This document shows positions 51,201-61,720 of a DNA stretch of 64,000 nucleotides, piece after piece. Numbering within the stretch: position 1 is the first letter of the stretch; every line of letters starts with the position of its first letter. The notes beneath the pieces were generated by a model. It was not told where the DNA came from and made no database searches. It saw nothing but the letters and a program-made list of their open reading frames with translations. The DNA lies in assembly GCA_950295325.1 (NCBI GenBank), contig OX485805.1, forward strand, positions 52,414,758 to 52,478,757. Reading direction: 5' to 3'. The DNA is from Polytrichum commune (Eukaryota > Streptophyta > Polytrichopsida > Polytrichales > Polytrichaceae). The translations under genes were made by a program, and so were the position numbers.

Positions 51201-51731
51201 ACTAGAATCGAACAACATTAGCACACTCATCAGTGCGCTTCAAGACACAACACGACATCGAACAACATCCATAAGGCATGATCAAATTTCCTACCAGAAC
51301 CCAAAAGAATTCAACTCCAGTTGGCAGGTACGTTACGTACCCAAACAGGGTTTTACAAGAAAAGTGCTCATGAACTACCAAACTATAGCAAAACCTTCGA
51401 GGAAAATTCCTTCAGTCTTCCTTATGTTCCCACCATCGATCACACACTAAAAGCCTTGCGAAAGTATTCATAGCCAAAAATCTTTCATACCTTCCCAACA
51501 AGCCCTCCCTAAACCATTATCCACACCAACTGCCTGCAAAGATACAAAAGAAGAGGAGAGGCCACACCCAAAACCCACGAGCAAAAGCAATCCCTACTTA
51601 CATAACCCAATGGGGTTGAGAACCACATGAGGATTATTGAGTTATGTACCGTTACAGTCTTGGCAGAAGGAGATGACGCCAGTGACGTCGGAGGGTCCGG
51701 TCAGGACACACACTGCTTTGAGAGCAGCCAT
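48240..51731 (-). CDS. CSD: Cu/Zn superoxide dismutase, cytosolic type, 7 exons, 156 aa
   Basis: Exons in gene order: 51731-51650, 50510-50409, 49503-49408, 49175-49144, 48825-48750, 48605-48552, 48268-48240. It converts superoxide to oxygen and hydrogen peroxide. Copper ligands His47, His49, His64 and His121; zinc ligands His64, His72, His81 and Asp84; disulfide pair Cys58 and Cys147; and the channel Arg144 are all present, so the enzyme should be active. Motifs [24 protein letters not shown] and [14 protein letters not shown] are classic. There is no transit peptide, and the C terminus (RASS) is not a peroxisomal AKL signal, so the cytosol is most likely. Length matches plant CSD1 (about 152). 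Intron 2 holds two transposons. The start is the first ATG, with CCAACCCTAACCCC just upstream. Confidence 0.95.
49552..49978 (+). mobile_element. Family I MITE in SOD intron 2
   Basis: The start ACACCGTTTAGGGTATAGTG and, on the other strand, the end ACACTGTTTATGGTATTTAG are inverted repeats that continue into TGCCAC. About 427 bp. A relative lies at 28301-28794. It begins 49 bases from SOD exon 3. Confidence 0.82.
50002..50354 (+). mobile_element. Family B hAT-like MITE in SOD intron 2, perfect TSD
   Basis: Ends CAATGTTGGTCTGG and CCAGACCAACACTG are 14-bp inverted repeats with one mismatch. Perfect 8-bp duplications GTATAGTC lie at 49994-50001 and 50355-50362. The 353-bp interior has no coding capacity. 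hAT elements give 8-bp duplications and CA-G-starting ends. Its far end is 54 bases from the donor of SOD exon 2. This is the reference copy for family B. Confidence 0.93.
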
Positions 51732-51842
51732 GGCTATGGGGTTAGGGTTGGGGTGTGGATCGGATGGACAGCGTTCCGAGTGTGAGAGAAGAAACAAGAG
51801 GGTTTGGACACCGAGAAGAAGAGCAGGAAGCTGGCTTATATA
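51732..51842 (-). promoter_or_regulatory. SOD core promoter and leader
   Basis: On the minus strand a TATA box TATATAAG lies at 51842-51835, about 105 bases before the start codon. This predicts transcription starting near 51805 and a leader of about 75 bases that includes a CTAACCCTAACC telo-box-like run. Confidence 0.6.
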
Positions 51843-51929
51843 TTCCTGCATGCATCAGCGAGAGAGAGAGTGCAAAAGGAGGACGAGAGAAAGACGAAGA
51901 GAGAGAAGGACCACGAGAGCTAGCTTTCT

Positions 51930-52430
51930 TAAATCTTGGCACCGTGTACATTATAGAGGGTTGACAGGCTGACAGACTACTGTAGGACCACAAGATCTAC
52001 GATGGTTATACAGCTTTGAGTGGACCAGGAATTACCTGAATCTTCACCCTAGATAGATTTTAGGCGAGAAACTGCAAAAAGGAAAAGAAAGGAGAGAGAC
52101 CTCGACAACCAGCGCCCTAAATCTCTGCAGGAAGTACATTTTGAAGAGGTGGCAGGTTGACAGACAGCAGTAGGAACCCAGATCTACCCATTCGGAACAT
52201 CTTTGTGTTGCCCAGGAATTTACCTACATCTACCCATACAGAGATTCTGGTGGAGAAACCGTGAAATCCTTTTACAAGCGTACATTTTAAGAAGGTGGCA
52301 GACAGACAGACTACTGTAGAATCTCAAAGATCTACAAAGGGTTTATATTTGAGTGCGTAGGAATTACCTGAATCTTGAGAAGAGAGAGATTCGGGTTGCA
52401 AATCTTACACTTAGAAGCACAGATTTGTTC
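51930..52430. repeat. Three-copy diverged repeat upstream of SOD
   Basis: Units of about 146-188 bp start near 51941, 52130 and 52275. Shared order: GTACATT, GGTGGCAG or GGGTTGACAGG, GACAGAC-RC-GTAG, AGATCTAC, AGGAATT-ACCT and GA-TCT. Each unit opens with GTACATT (GTAC at 51946, 52134 and 52280). The array begins roughly 100 bases upstream of the TATA box. Confidence 0.72.
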
Positions 52431-52794
52431 GAGACATTCCATGGTTGGGAAAGGAGCCTCTATCCGACTGACTCACGGATGGAGGAAAGCGACAAAGTTC
52501 AGGTGGTGGCCAAGTGGAACTTACATACCAACAACATCTCATGACATTTTACTCTGCCATTGTGAAAGTTGTGAATAGAGTGGTGGATTCTGTTTTACAA
52601 CACCTTCCGAGGGGGAATATCGTAGTTAAAAACATCCTCCCTGTAGATTTGTTGCTCATTTTTTTGTTTTCCAGTTTACATTCTTTAGACTAAAGTTCAC
52701 ATACCCATACCTTAGAACGTAGGTTGTTTTTTTCCTTGAGATTATCAAAGCCAAATCTTACAATGAGTTTTGGGTACCTATGTTATTCCTTTGA

Positions 52795-53044
52795 GGAGAG
52801 AGGGAATTTTTGTATACATGCATACCTCTCATCCAACCTACATAAAAGATTGACTACCAATAGGTTGACTTCTAACATAAAAACTCGAGATAGGTTTGTT
52901 ACCAATTCATCTCAAATGACTTCAACTTAAATAATTCAAAAAAAATTCCAATGTCAAATAAACTAAAACAAATAACCTCAAAAGCCGCACAATATTTTAG
53001 GGCTTTTAAGTTGGATGAATGAGAGGTGCGCCTGTATATGATAT
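52795..53044. mobile_element. Repeat F element with inverted ends
   Basis: TATACATGCATACCTCTCAT with CCAAC at the left and, on the other strand, TATACAGGCGCACCTCTCAT with CATCCAAC at the right form a diverged inverted repeat about 245 bp apart. Related sequence at 35255-35370 and 33270-33370 shares CTCTCATCCATCCAACATA and CAATTCATCTCAAATGACTT. Confidence 0.65.
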
Positions 53045-53839
53045 CTCTCTCTCTCTCTCTCCATCCTTCCACAATGCTTGCTGTAAATGGTAGGTGAAAG
53101 AAGGTGAGTCATGAAATGTCCACTCGTGTGAGAGTCAAACATGATGCACTACAGTGTGACTCAAGACCTTTCCAATGATGGCGCAGAGACCAGGGTCACG
53201 TAACTTATCATACAGGACTCGTCAAAGTCTTCTCTGTTCTCCAAGGTGGCCAAGTGCCAACTTCCCTAGGAAGTGAAGAGAAATATCGATTTGTGAGGAA
53301 TTCCACACCAAGATACCCTCCACAATAGTACTTTCTGGAACAAGATACGTGTCCGAGGGTTATCTAACTAACAATCTCGGGAACATCGTAAGCTAAGCTG
53401 TGTACATAATAATACTTTTGAATACAAGAGTGGACATCCCGATGTGGTACTAATCATGCAGATATTTCCAAGTTTCAGGAACATTGTTTCAGTTGGATTA
53501 GCATCAGTTGATAGGAGATTCCACTGCTTGAAGTGCTCATATCTGAACAGCGTAGCGATAGATACTTGATGTGACCAATTATTCCCACACTGTCAAGAGG
53601 AATATCGATTCTCAAGTAAGCAACAAGAAACCCGGAATAAATTAAAAATTAAAAATATTTAAAAATAAATGAATAAAAGGTCGACTCCACCAGTAATATA
53701 ATACAGTTGAAATTGTAGGGATATATCTGCATTGTTATCTTTGACATTCGCGTGTATGATTTGTAAAGACAACAGGTCATGTAGAGCAATGACAACAACA
53801 GCAATGATAATCTCATGCTCAAAAGAAACTCAATGGTTT

Positions 53840-54205
53840 ATAGGTGCATATGTAGAATCAATAATCAACGTCAATAATGATATCAAAGAATCTACATGCA
53901 GATATCACAATTGTAATACACATCAAATATTAATATTTGTAGGATATGCCGAGGTAAGAACTTTTGTATACCCAAGTTATTATTTGGGTCAACACCATTC
54001 TAAACCATATTGATGCTATAGTGAGTTTACCTAGGTATCAAGGTCTTGCATGGTACATAGACCCAAATAGTACCAAAAAAAACAATCACCGTCAAATACC
54101 CATACTCCACTGGCATCGAAGAATGCAAAATCCTCACTATAGATACCCAAATGGTATCCAAAAAAAAAAAAGGATACCAGTCCAAAGCTGGTTTATACCA
54201 TGCAA
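53840..54205 (+). mobile_element. Family B MITE copy
   Basis: Ordered landmarks match 50002-50354: ATCAACGTCAATAATG, ATCAAAGAAT, AATTGTAAT, TTATTATTTGGGTCAA, CCATTCTAAACCATATTGATG, TACCTAGGTATCAAGG, and an end reading GATACCAGTCCAAAGCTGG. The ends are too diverged to define a target-site duplication. Confidence 0.78.
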
Positions 54206-55194
54206 AAATACTACAGATACTAATTAACTTGATGTCTCGAAGTTTCTGATCTAGGGACAAAGCTGAAATACAGGTTAGTATAAATTCCTCACCCACTATG
54301 TGAGTCTAGTTTGTACTTTCTTGTACAACTTCTAAAACATCCACACAATGTTTGAATCTTGCTCATTTAGGTCTGCAATTTGAGAGGGACCCCTATGATG
54401 AGTTATACGCTCAAAAATGGGTGAGTCATAGCAGATGAAAGTTGGGAAATTTCAGATTGCATCAGAAACTTCACCTTGAAAATTCATGCTCCAAGTACCT
54501 TCAAATCAGCAAGGCATCCTCAAGAAGCAGTTAACCTTGCAATGGCGGATGTCCCCAACCGTCAAGAAATAGGACCGAGATCTGAAACTCTTCACAAAAA
54601 CAATAACAGAGATTCGAGGTTGTGTACTAATGAAACCTTCCAAGTGCAGGTAGTATGTTGTCCGGACTGATTCCCAGTAAGAATTAGAAATCATACCAAG
54701 GCCTATAATTCCAAAAGCTTAAGTGGTAGAAGGCGAGAAATATGTCACCTGTCTGCCAGGTCAAAACCTCTTCATCACAAATCAATACTTTTAGAAATGA
54801 CCTATAAGAATGTAGCAAACCCATTGTACAAGTTAAGGAAGAATCAAATTAGAGCATTGAGGAAAGTCATTTCAAAGGCTTCCCCACAAAGCTTTGCAAC
54901 ACACTGCATCATCCAGCCTATCAAATCAAGCCTAAAGAATAAGTGTTTAAATCACAAAGCTTTGAAATTTGCTAGTGAGCAGAGTGGACTCTCAAAATTG
55001 TTGGAATTGGAATAAATTGTGGGAAATGAACTAAAAAGTTGTTGGAAACTATTTAAACAGGTAACAGGTAATGTAGGAACATTATGAAGGAGGCTGTCAA
55101 CGTGAGAAATCTTACAACAGTACACACTCCCAGATTAGAGAGCTCAAATGTTTGCCACGCATGCCAATCGCAGGTGGGCTTCACCACAACTACA

Positions 55195-57307
55195 CTAAGC
55201 TAGGAACCCGAGCTTTTCACCATTCTTCTTTGCAAGTCTGATCAATCCTTGTCTTTGCTTCGCATCAGCACCAATGGACTTACAAAACTCTGTGATAATC
55301 TGCAAGTCACACATGCGTGTAAGAACATGGGCCCAAGATACACCAAAACTGTAACCATCGAGGTTCACATTAATATTATTTTGGTATATAGATGAATGCA
55401 TGGGTAACAATGATCAACACCAAGAATGGTATCACAGAAGCTACCCATGGATATCAAAATTGTAATACCAGTCAAATATTGATATTTAGTGATATTTAGT
55501 GGGTATGTTGAGGTGAGAGAATCTATCTATGCCCGAGTAATTATTTGGGTCAATACCATACTAAACCATATTGATACTAGGGCGACTTACCTAGGTATGA
55601 AGGATCTTGCATGGTATATAGACTTGAAGGGTATCAGAAACACAAATTCCATCAGATACCCATACCCAACTAATATCAAAATATGTGAAATCCTCATTAT
55701 AAAATGAGATACAAGATAAATCACACATGGTGGCAGGCCATTTGACCAAGGGCTATGCACAACAATCTTTAAATTCCACGACATCAACCGGCTCGATCAT
55801 GAGTTCCCAATAATAGATCATCCTGGTCTTTGATAGTTGTATAGCATGAGTACAAGACCTCAAATTCGACACAAGGAAACTAGAGCCACAAAACCCTGAG
55901 GTAAGAAATACCGAAAGTCAAGAGTTTTGATTTCTTCCAGAAAGCACGTTATTTTTGCTACACCCACAAACACAAAACTGCAAACATGCATCCTACGACT
56001 CCCATGTAATTGGAACATTTATCGAGAAAGATTCGAGTTGCAAGGATGTCATTTGAATATGAGAGGTACTGGCACAGTACTATTCCCGAGTCGGGCTTAT
56101 ATCTTCGCTAAGACTGGTTGTGGACATAACCTAGAGATGATAAAGCTGCGTAGACATGCGAAGGAGATAAACCAAGTGCATGTAACAAAATCGGCCTCAC
56201 AACGTCTTGCAGACTGTGATTTGGTGAAGTTCCTCATTTCGCATACATCCCAAAGTCTAAATTCCAAAAAAAATCCTGCAGCTAAAAGTGTTTCATAAAA
56301 CACAAAATGGGGTTTGCAGACAGCAGAAAGACAAGACACCATCCAGTTACCCTCCACATGGAAAGATAACCTCTCACAGCTACCGAACAGAGAAACTCCA
56401 CTGCCAACAACACAAACTTTATGGTATTCCAACCCTCAGTTCAGTGAGCATGTCCCATTTTCGTAACCCGTGTGCGGAGGAATCTCCGATGACATCACAT
56501 CTTTCTAGTGATGACTCTGAGGAGGATAGTTATAACCCATAGCCATATCCCCTCGCGATTGGTGTACTAAAAAACACCACAAACCCCATATGAAACCTTA
56601 ACTTCTCCTCCCTTAGCTCGATTCCCCCGCACACCCATCACATAAGTTTGTATGTTAACCGACTCATGTCGCCGCCGCCCAGCTATGGATTATAGCCGTG
56701 CCCAGCTCAATATTACGCACATAGCCGTATCCCCTCGCGATTGATGTACTAGAAACCAATAAACCATATGAAACCTTGATTTCTTGCTCAATTCCTCCTC
56801 ACACCCATCATTACATATGTTATAAATATATATGTTAACCAACTCATGTCGGTCAACCATGAGTTATTGAATCATAGCCGTGCCCACTCGCCGCTCCCCA
56901 GCTCATGAAGGCAACTGGACATAACCCACATAACCCATACAATTGACCATGCATTTGCTCCTCGTGTCGGTTATCGTACTAGGAGAAGGGGGAGGAAGAG
57001 AATTTGAGCACATGAACTCAAATCAACCACGCACCTGTGAATGCAATGCAATCCCCTTGCCACGTAGTTGGTTAAATTCCTTCTTCCCTAGTACATTCCG
57101 CGTCAACACCACAATGGGTGCAAACACCCCTTTCCCTTCATTCTTATTCCCCATCATCGTCACCTGCGCCCGGGATCCCCTACAAGAAGAAGCCGCCAAG
57201 CCACCACTCCTCCCCAGCTGCCGTCGCCCCGAACACTCGCCACAGACCGATGAAGATGCGCTCCAATTCAACCCCGGCCCCGCTACTCTCAGCTGCACCG
57301 ACTCCAT
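55195..57307 (-). CDS. PGR5: PGR5, proton gradient regulation 5, 2 exons, 125 aa
   Basis: Exon 1 is 57307-57035 (91 codons, ending HSQ before a GT donor) and exon 2 is 55299-55195 (34 codons and TAG), joined in phase 0. PGR5 is a small stromal/thylakoid protein needed, with PGRL1, for antimycin-sensitive cyclic electron flow around photosystem I and for photoprotection. The core is near-identical to plant PGR5: NEGKGVFAPIVVLTRN, FNQLRGKGIALHSQ, IITEFCKSIGADAKQRQGL and IRLAKKNGEKLGFLA. Residues 1-50, rich in Ser, Arg and Ala, read as a plastid transit peptide with the mature protein starting near MMGNKNEGKG. The Gly altered in Arabidopsis pgr5-1 (G130S) is present here as Gly122, and the conserved Cys is Cys97. 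At 125 residues it is slightly shorter than Arabidopsis (133), all within the transit region. The 1.7-kb intron contains a MITE and a tandem duplication. Confidence 0.95.
55380..55710 (+). mobile_element. Family B MITE copy in the PGR5 intron
   Basis: Landmarks as in 50002-50354: GGTATATAGATGAATGCATGG, AATGATCAACACCAAGAATGG, AATACCAGTCAAATATTGAT, GAGGTGAGAGAATC, AATTATTTGGGTCAATACCATAC, CCATATTGATACTAGGGCG and CTTGCATGGTATATAGAC. Terminal repeats are eroded. It starts 80 bases from exon 2. Confidence 0.8.
56538..56895. repeat. 182-bp tandem duplication in the PGR5 intron
   Basis: Copies start at 56538 and 56720: CATAGCC-TATCCCCTCGCGATTG, TGTACTA-AAA, CATATGAAACCTT, ACACCCATCA, ATGTTAACC-ACTCATGTCG and ATAGCCGTGCCCA. 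Moderately diverged. Confidence 0.85.
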
Positions 57308-57991
57308 AGCTAGGGCAACTACTCACTTCCTCACTGAACCCCAATTCCTCAAACTCTAGTGAACTCTTTCAGAAACTTCAAAGTCCCACGAGCAAGCAAG
57401 CCAGCCAGCCAGCCAGACGGTGTGTATGCAAACTACACTCCAAAATTTGAGTGGCGTTAGTGGTTTGTGGAGCATGGATGGGGAGGTTGTGGACAAATGG
57501 GTGGCATGAATTCTAAGCTGAGGTTGGCGTGAGCGAAATGTGTGAGACGATGTTGATGTTTGTTGGGGTGACAATGGATTTGAGAGGGTGGGGGAGAGAT
57601 GGCGGAGAGAGATGGGGAGACCTGCGCCACACACCTTTCGGCTGCTGAGGAGTCTGAACCTGGTGGTGACTTGGCTTCTTCCTTGCCTTCCTTCCCCCCT
57701 AGCTGCCCCCACCACAAACATTTGCTGGCCCTGCCCCTTTCCCCTGCCCCTGCCCCTAACCCCTGCCCGTGCACCCACGACAAACATTTGCTGGCCTGCC
57801 CCTGCCCTTGCCGCATGGATGGCCAGCTTTTGTTGGGGCCAACTAAAAGGACACGTAACTTTCTATTGGTGGCTCGTGTCTTGGTTTTGGGGGGTTCCAA
57901 TGGGCAATGGGCACTAAAGAGCGGGCAGAGAAAGAGAGGTGGGGGGGGAAAAAATCCTCCTATGGGTTGTTGGTTCATTGCACCATGTGAA
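57308..57991. promoter_or_regulatory. PGR5 upstream region, GC-richer
   Basis: It should contain the PGR5 promoter and leader (minus strand). CCAGCCAGCCAGCCAG lies at 57397-57415 and two ACAAACATTTGCTGGCC repeats at 57713 and 57780. No TATA box was recognised. The right part (57815-57965) is the first copy of repeat H. The long overlapping frames here look like low-complexity artefacts. Confidence 0.4.
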
Positions 57992-58369
57992 CTACACTGA
58001 TGAATGTGATATTTGGTTTGTCATATGGTGTTTTATGTCACTTTGATGACTTTTTGGATGACACTTCTTATGAATAAATGAACATGGATGATCAATGAGT
58101 TCATCCATTCACCAAAACCCTACTTTCTCTTGTCAGCAATATGTGATGAAATATTGTCATGGGTGATTGAAACTTGGATGAAAAATCACTTGGTAAGTGA
58201 TAGTAATTGCAACACTGTAAATGTATAATCCCCCCCAAAAAAAATTTACAAGGAATGACAAATAATGTTGGCTTTACGGTTAGTGTTGGTGACTCTATAC
58301 TACGGTTTTCAGTTAGTATTGAGCCAAGACAGTTGGAATTGGCGACACTAAATATCATATTTAGTGTAG
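57992..58369 (+). mobile_element. Family C MITE, complete copy, 378 bp
   Basis: The right end GACACTAAATATCATATTTAGTGTAG is followed by TAA; the left end starts CTACACTGATGAATGTGATATT after GAA. Interior matches 33434-33784 in inverse orientation, including TTATGAATAAATGAACATGG, GGGTGATTGAAACTTGGATG and TACAAGGAATGACAAATAATG. Confidence 0.85.
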
Positions 58370-61345
58370 TAAGGTCAAGGCATCTATAACCGATAAAATA
58401 AGAGAATTTGCACCTGTTTAGGAGGAGCAATAGTTGGGGGGTTATTTTCCTTGCAAAGAGAAACAAACTCTAAGGAGAATGCAACAACAACAACAACAAC
58501 AACACCCAAAAAAAAATCATGAAATTGTTGAAGCGGTAAAAGTTTAGGGAAACACAAGTCAATTTTAGGACAACCCATAACCGCTCATCTAAATGCTAAT
58601 TCTTGCGAATGACGATGGTCAAAACTTTTATGAGGATAATCAATCACAAGCCGCCACCACATAAGCCTCACTCCATTTTTGCCTAGAAAATATAGATCTC
58701 ATCCATGATGGCATGATTACAAATACACCAATGAGCAGTTAAATGGATTTGATCAACTATGAATGCCTCGACCTTCTGGCACATGGAGGAGGCATTGCTT
58801 GTTATTAAACTTGAACTGACATGCTAGTCATAATAGTACACTAAGGTTGCATGCTTTTGAATTGTCTAGCATGATGCTCAAAAAATGAAATGCAGGCGTG
58901 TGCACACATATCATATATATTTGCCAATCAGGTCAATTGCCTCCCCTTCTTGATTTGATGCATAGAAGGCTTGCTTTTGTTGGGGCCAACCGAAAGGCAG
59001 CCTAACTTTCTTATTGAATGGTCATAGAGGTCCTCCCAATTATGTTTGTAATCGAGCCTAGAATGGTTAACAGATTTCAAGCATGTAGTCCATCCTCTTT
59101 TAAACATGTGTCTTTTGGGTATTCGTTCTCAAATCCATGCATAATCACACAACACTCAAATATAGGTGCCCGTTCAAGAGCACAATTTGAATTAAACCCA
59201 CTTGCCTTATGGGTCATCAGTTCCGATTTCACTATGGCACAAGGGTGAGACACCACTTGCTATTGAACTGGAACCGATGTGTAGCATGTTATTTTAGTCA
59301 TCGTGACACACTAAGGTCACATGTTTTCGACTATCCGGCATGATGCACAAAAAATGAAAGGTGGTTGTGTGCACACATTACCATAGAATATGGCAATTGG
59401 GTCGGTTGCCTCCCCTTCTTGGTTTGGTGCATGGATGGCCTACTTTTGTTGGTAGCAACTGAAAGGTAAGCTCCACTTTCTATTGGTGTCTCAACCTACT
59501 CTCGTGCCTAAGGGGTCCAATGGGGAACTAAAAAGCGGAGAAAGAAACAATCTTCTATTGGTCATCGGTTCATTTTCATACGTGAGTCATGGCATGGGGA
59601 GGAATCGCCACGTGCAATTAGAGGTTAGTAGTCACTACAACACATAGATGCTCAAAAGATGGTAAGGCAAATGTACCTAAAGCCAACATAGCAATAGTCC
59701 AGACACCTTTGAGTGGTACTTGGTTAGGTGTGGATCTATGAAGAGACACCAAAAAGACATGTGTTTAAAAGAGATTGGACTATGTACTCGTGATTGGGGG
59801 GACGTATATGGTCAGTTAATGAGCACACAAATTTTTAATTTGAAAACGAATAAGACATTCATATAGCTCTAGAAATAATGAGACAAATGACTACAAGCAC
59901 GCTTTGGATATTATCTCGCTCAAATTTCGTGTTTCGTATTCGCCAAGAAGTGGGTGCATGGAAATTTTTAATTTTTTTTAATTTAATTTTTTTTAAAGGA
60001 AGAAATAGAAGAAGAAGAACTCCGAAAAATACACATCCACCTTAGTGTGCACACATTTCATAAAAGAGCAACCTTGTTCGAGAGGACTTGGCTTCTTCCT
60101 TGCCTCCCTTCCACACAATTTGATTCGACTTGGGGGATTAGAGGCCTTATTGTGACCTCAAGTAACTAAGTGGTCACGTGGAAGGTTAGGTCCTAGATGG
60201 GCATTATTTCTTGGTTCCCTCTCGGTTTGCGCTGAGCTTTTCCAAGGTGGTTGTAGTTTGGTTATGTTCTTGCAATTCACTTTTCAAAATTTAAATTCAA
60301 AAATTTCAAAAAAGAGAACGGACTACTAGAGTTTGAGAAATAAGCGGTTAAAGTTCAAGACTTTATGAAACTACTAGTCGTTATAGAGGAATTTAATTAA
60401 TAAACAACTATCAAAAATATCAATATGCAACCGGTTGGACTGGGAAACACTAGAATATTGGCAAATTATGCTCAAAAATCTCCCTGGCCATTGCTTCCTT
60501 GTTGTCCCCATCACCCCCCAAAAAGAAATTCAATTGTGTTTGCCTCCCCTCCTTGGCTTCCGGCTTCAATTGGGGTCAACCAAAAAGGTAAAGTAATAAG
60601 TGTATGTTGGTGGCTCACTCGGCCTTCAAGTTGGGGTTCCCAATGAGCACCAAAGAGCGGGCCCGGGGGGGGGGACAAGCGAACCAAAAATATCATTGAA
60701 CCACAAATTAAACAAAACAAAACAAACTCCAACAAGTTGTAGATTCACCGTTCCTTTCACCATGTGAATTATAACATTAGGAGGAGGTATCACTCGCTTT
60801 TAAACTTGAACCAAAGTGTAGTAGGTCATTTGGTTCACTATGACTAGCTTGCTTCAATGCTTCGGTGATCTTGTTGTTGAGCTTCTCAGTCCATCTATTG
60901 TCATGGAATCAATCCTTGAAAGTTATGCAGCTTTGTTTTGTGTTTATAGGGGTTATGCAAGTGTTGTGACATAATTCACTAAAGAACTTCTCTTCCGTAT
61001 TGGTCCGGCATGTGCGACCCGTAAAAGTAGTGTAGTCCACATCGTGGTGGATTCACAAGCTTTAGGCTCCAATCCACCAAACATCGTAGCAGCAAGGTGG
61101 ATAAACCCCCTATTCATCTTGTTATAGGCATCGCGGTTGCTAATGCCACTCAAGCTATGTGGGTGGCAAGCTGGCACATGCCGCTACCGCATGCACTTAG
61201 GTGGGTCTAGGTAGTAGACACAAAGAGAGTCTTTTATTTCTTGAAACACCCCCCCCCCCCCCTCCTCCTCCTTAGGTGCAGATTAACGACAATGATATTG
61301 AGGTTTTCTTATTGTGTATGTAAGACACAACCATGGGCGTTCAAC
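58370..61345. other. Intergenic, repeat H cluster, no gene
   Basis: Repeat H copies lie at about 58950-59040, 59395-59580 and 60540-60670, after one at 57815-57965; they share TTTTGTTGGGGCCAAC-GAAAGG, TTCTATTGGTG-CTC, GGGGTCCAATGGG-A and AAAGAGCGG. (AAC)n is at 58482-58503. A repeat with CTTTTAAACATGTGTCTTTTGGGT (59097) recurs at 22214 and, inverted, near 59760. Poly-G and poly-C runs lie at 60665 and 61250. No gene is supported. Confidence 0.55.
60328..60491 (+). repeat. Dispersed repeat, copy 2 (partner at 1943-2125)
   Basis: Same ordered landmarks as the first copy, including AACCGGTTGGACTGGGAAACAC. It lies between repeat H copies. Confidence 0.7.
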
Positions 61346-61720
61346 CAATGTCGGTCTGGTATATAGATGAATATGTGACATCAATAATCAACATCAATAA
61401 TGGTCTCAAAAAACCTACCCACGGGTATTAGAATGTAAATATTTGTCAAATATTAATATTTAATGTATATATCAAGAGGATTTCATATTCATACCATACC
61501 AAAGCATATTGATACGATGGCAATTTTGCCTAGGTATCAAGGTTCTTCCATGGTATATACACATGAATGGTATTGATATATATATATATATATATATATA
61601 ACTATAACTATAATTATTTCCCAAACATCCATAACTTTTTGTATCAAAAATTTGTGAAAGCCTCATTATATACACCCGAGTGGCGGAGCCAAAAAAAACT
61701 AGTACTATACTCACACCAGT
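61346..61720 (+). mobile_element. Family B hAT-like MITE, with TTCAACC flanks
   Basis: The left end CAATGTCGGTCTGGTATATAG matches the family terminus; the right end has decayed to CACACCAGT. TTCAACC occurs at 61340-61346 and again at 61721-61727, fitting most of an 8-bp target-site duplication. A (TA)n run lies inside at 61576-61600. Confidence 0.8.

Larger units (their letters stand above)
52431..55194. other. Intergenic between SOD promoter and PGR5 3' end
   Basis: It holds repeat F with inverted ends (52795-53044), a (CT)n run at 53042-53061 and a family B copy (53840-54200). The rest, 53.1-53.8 and 54.3-55.19 kb, shows no supported gene; the last few hundred bases should include the PGR5 3' UTR. 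Confidence 0.5.

Noticed and set aside
48240..57307. SOD and PGR5 as a functional redox gene cluster
   Set aside because: Two same-strand genes about 3.5 kb apart with repeats between; both relate to oxidative stress, but nothing shows co-regulation.
57356..58000. Proline-, Gly- or Cys-rich frames on both strands above PGR5
   Set aside because: Overlapping low-complexity frames in a GC-richer repeat with no conserved domain.
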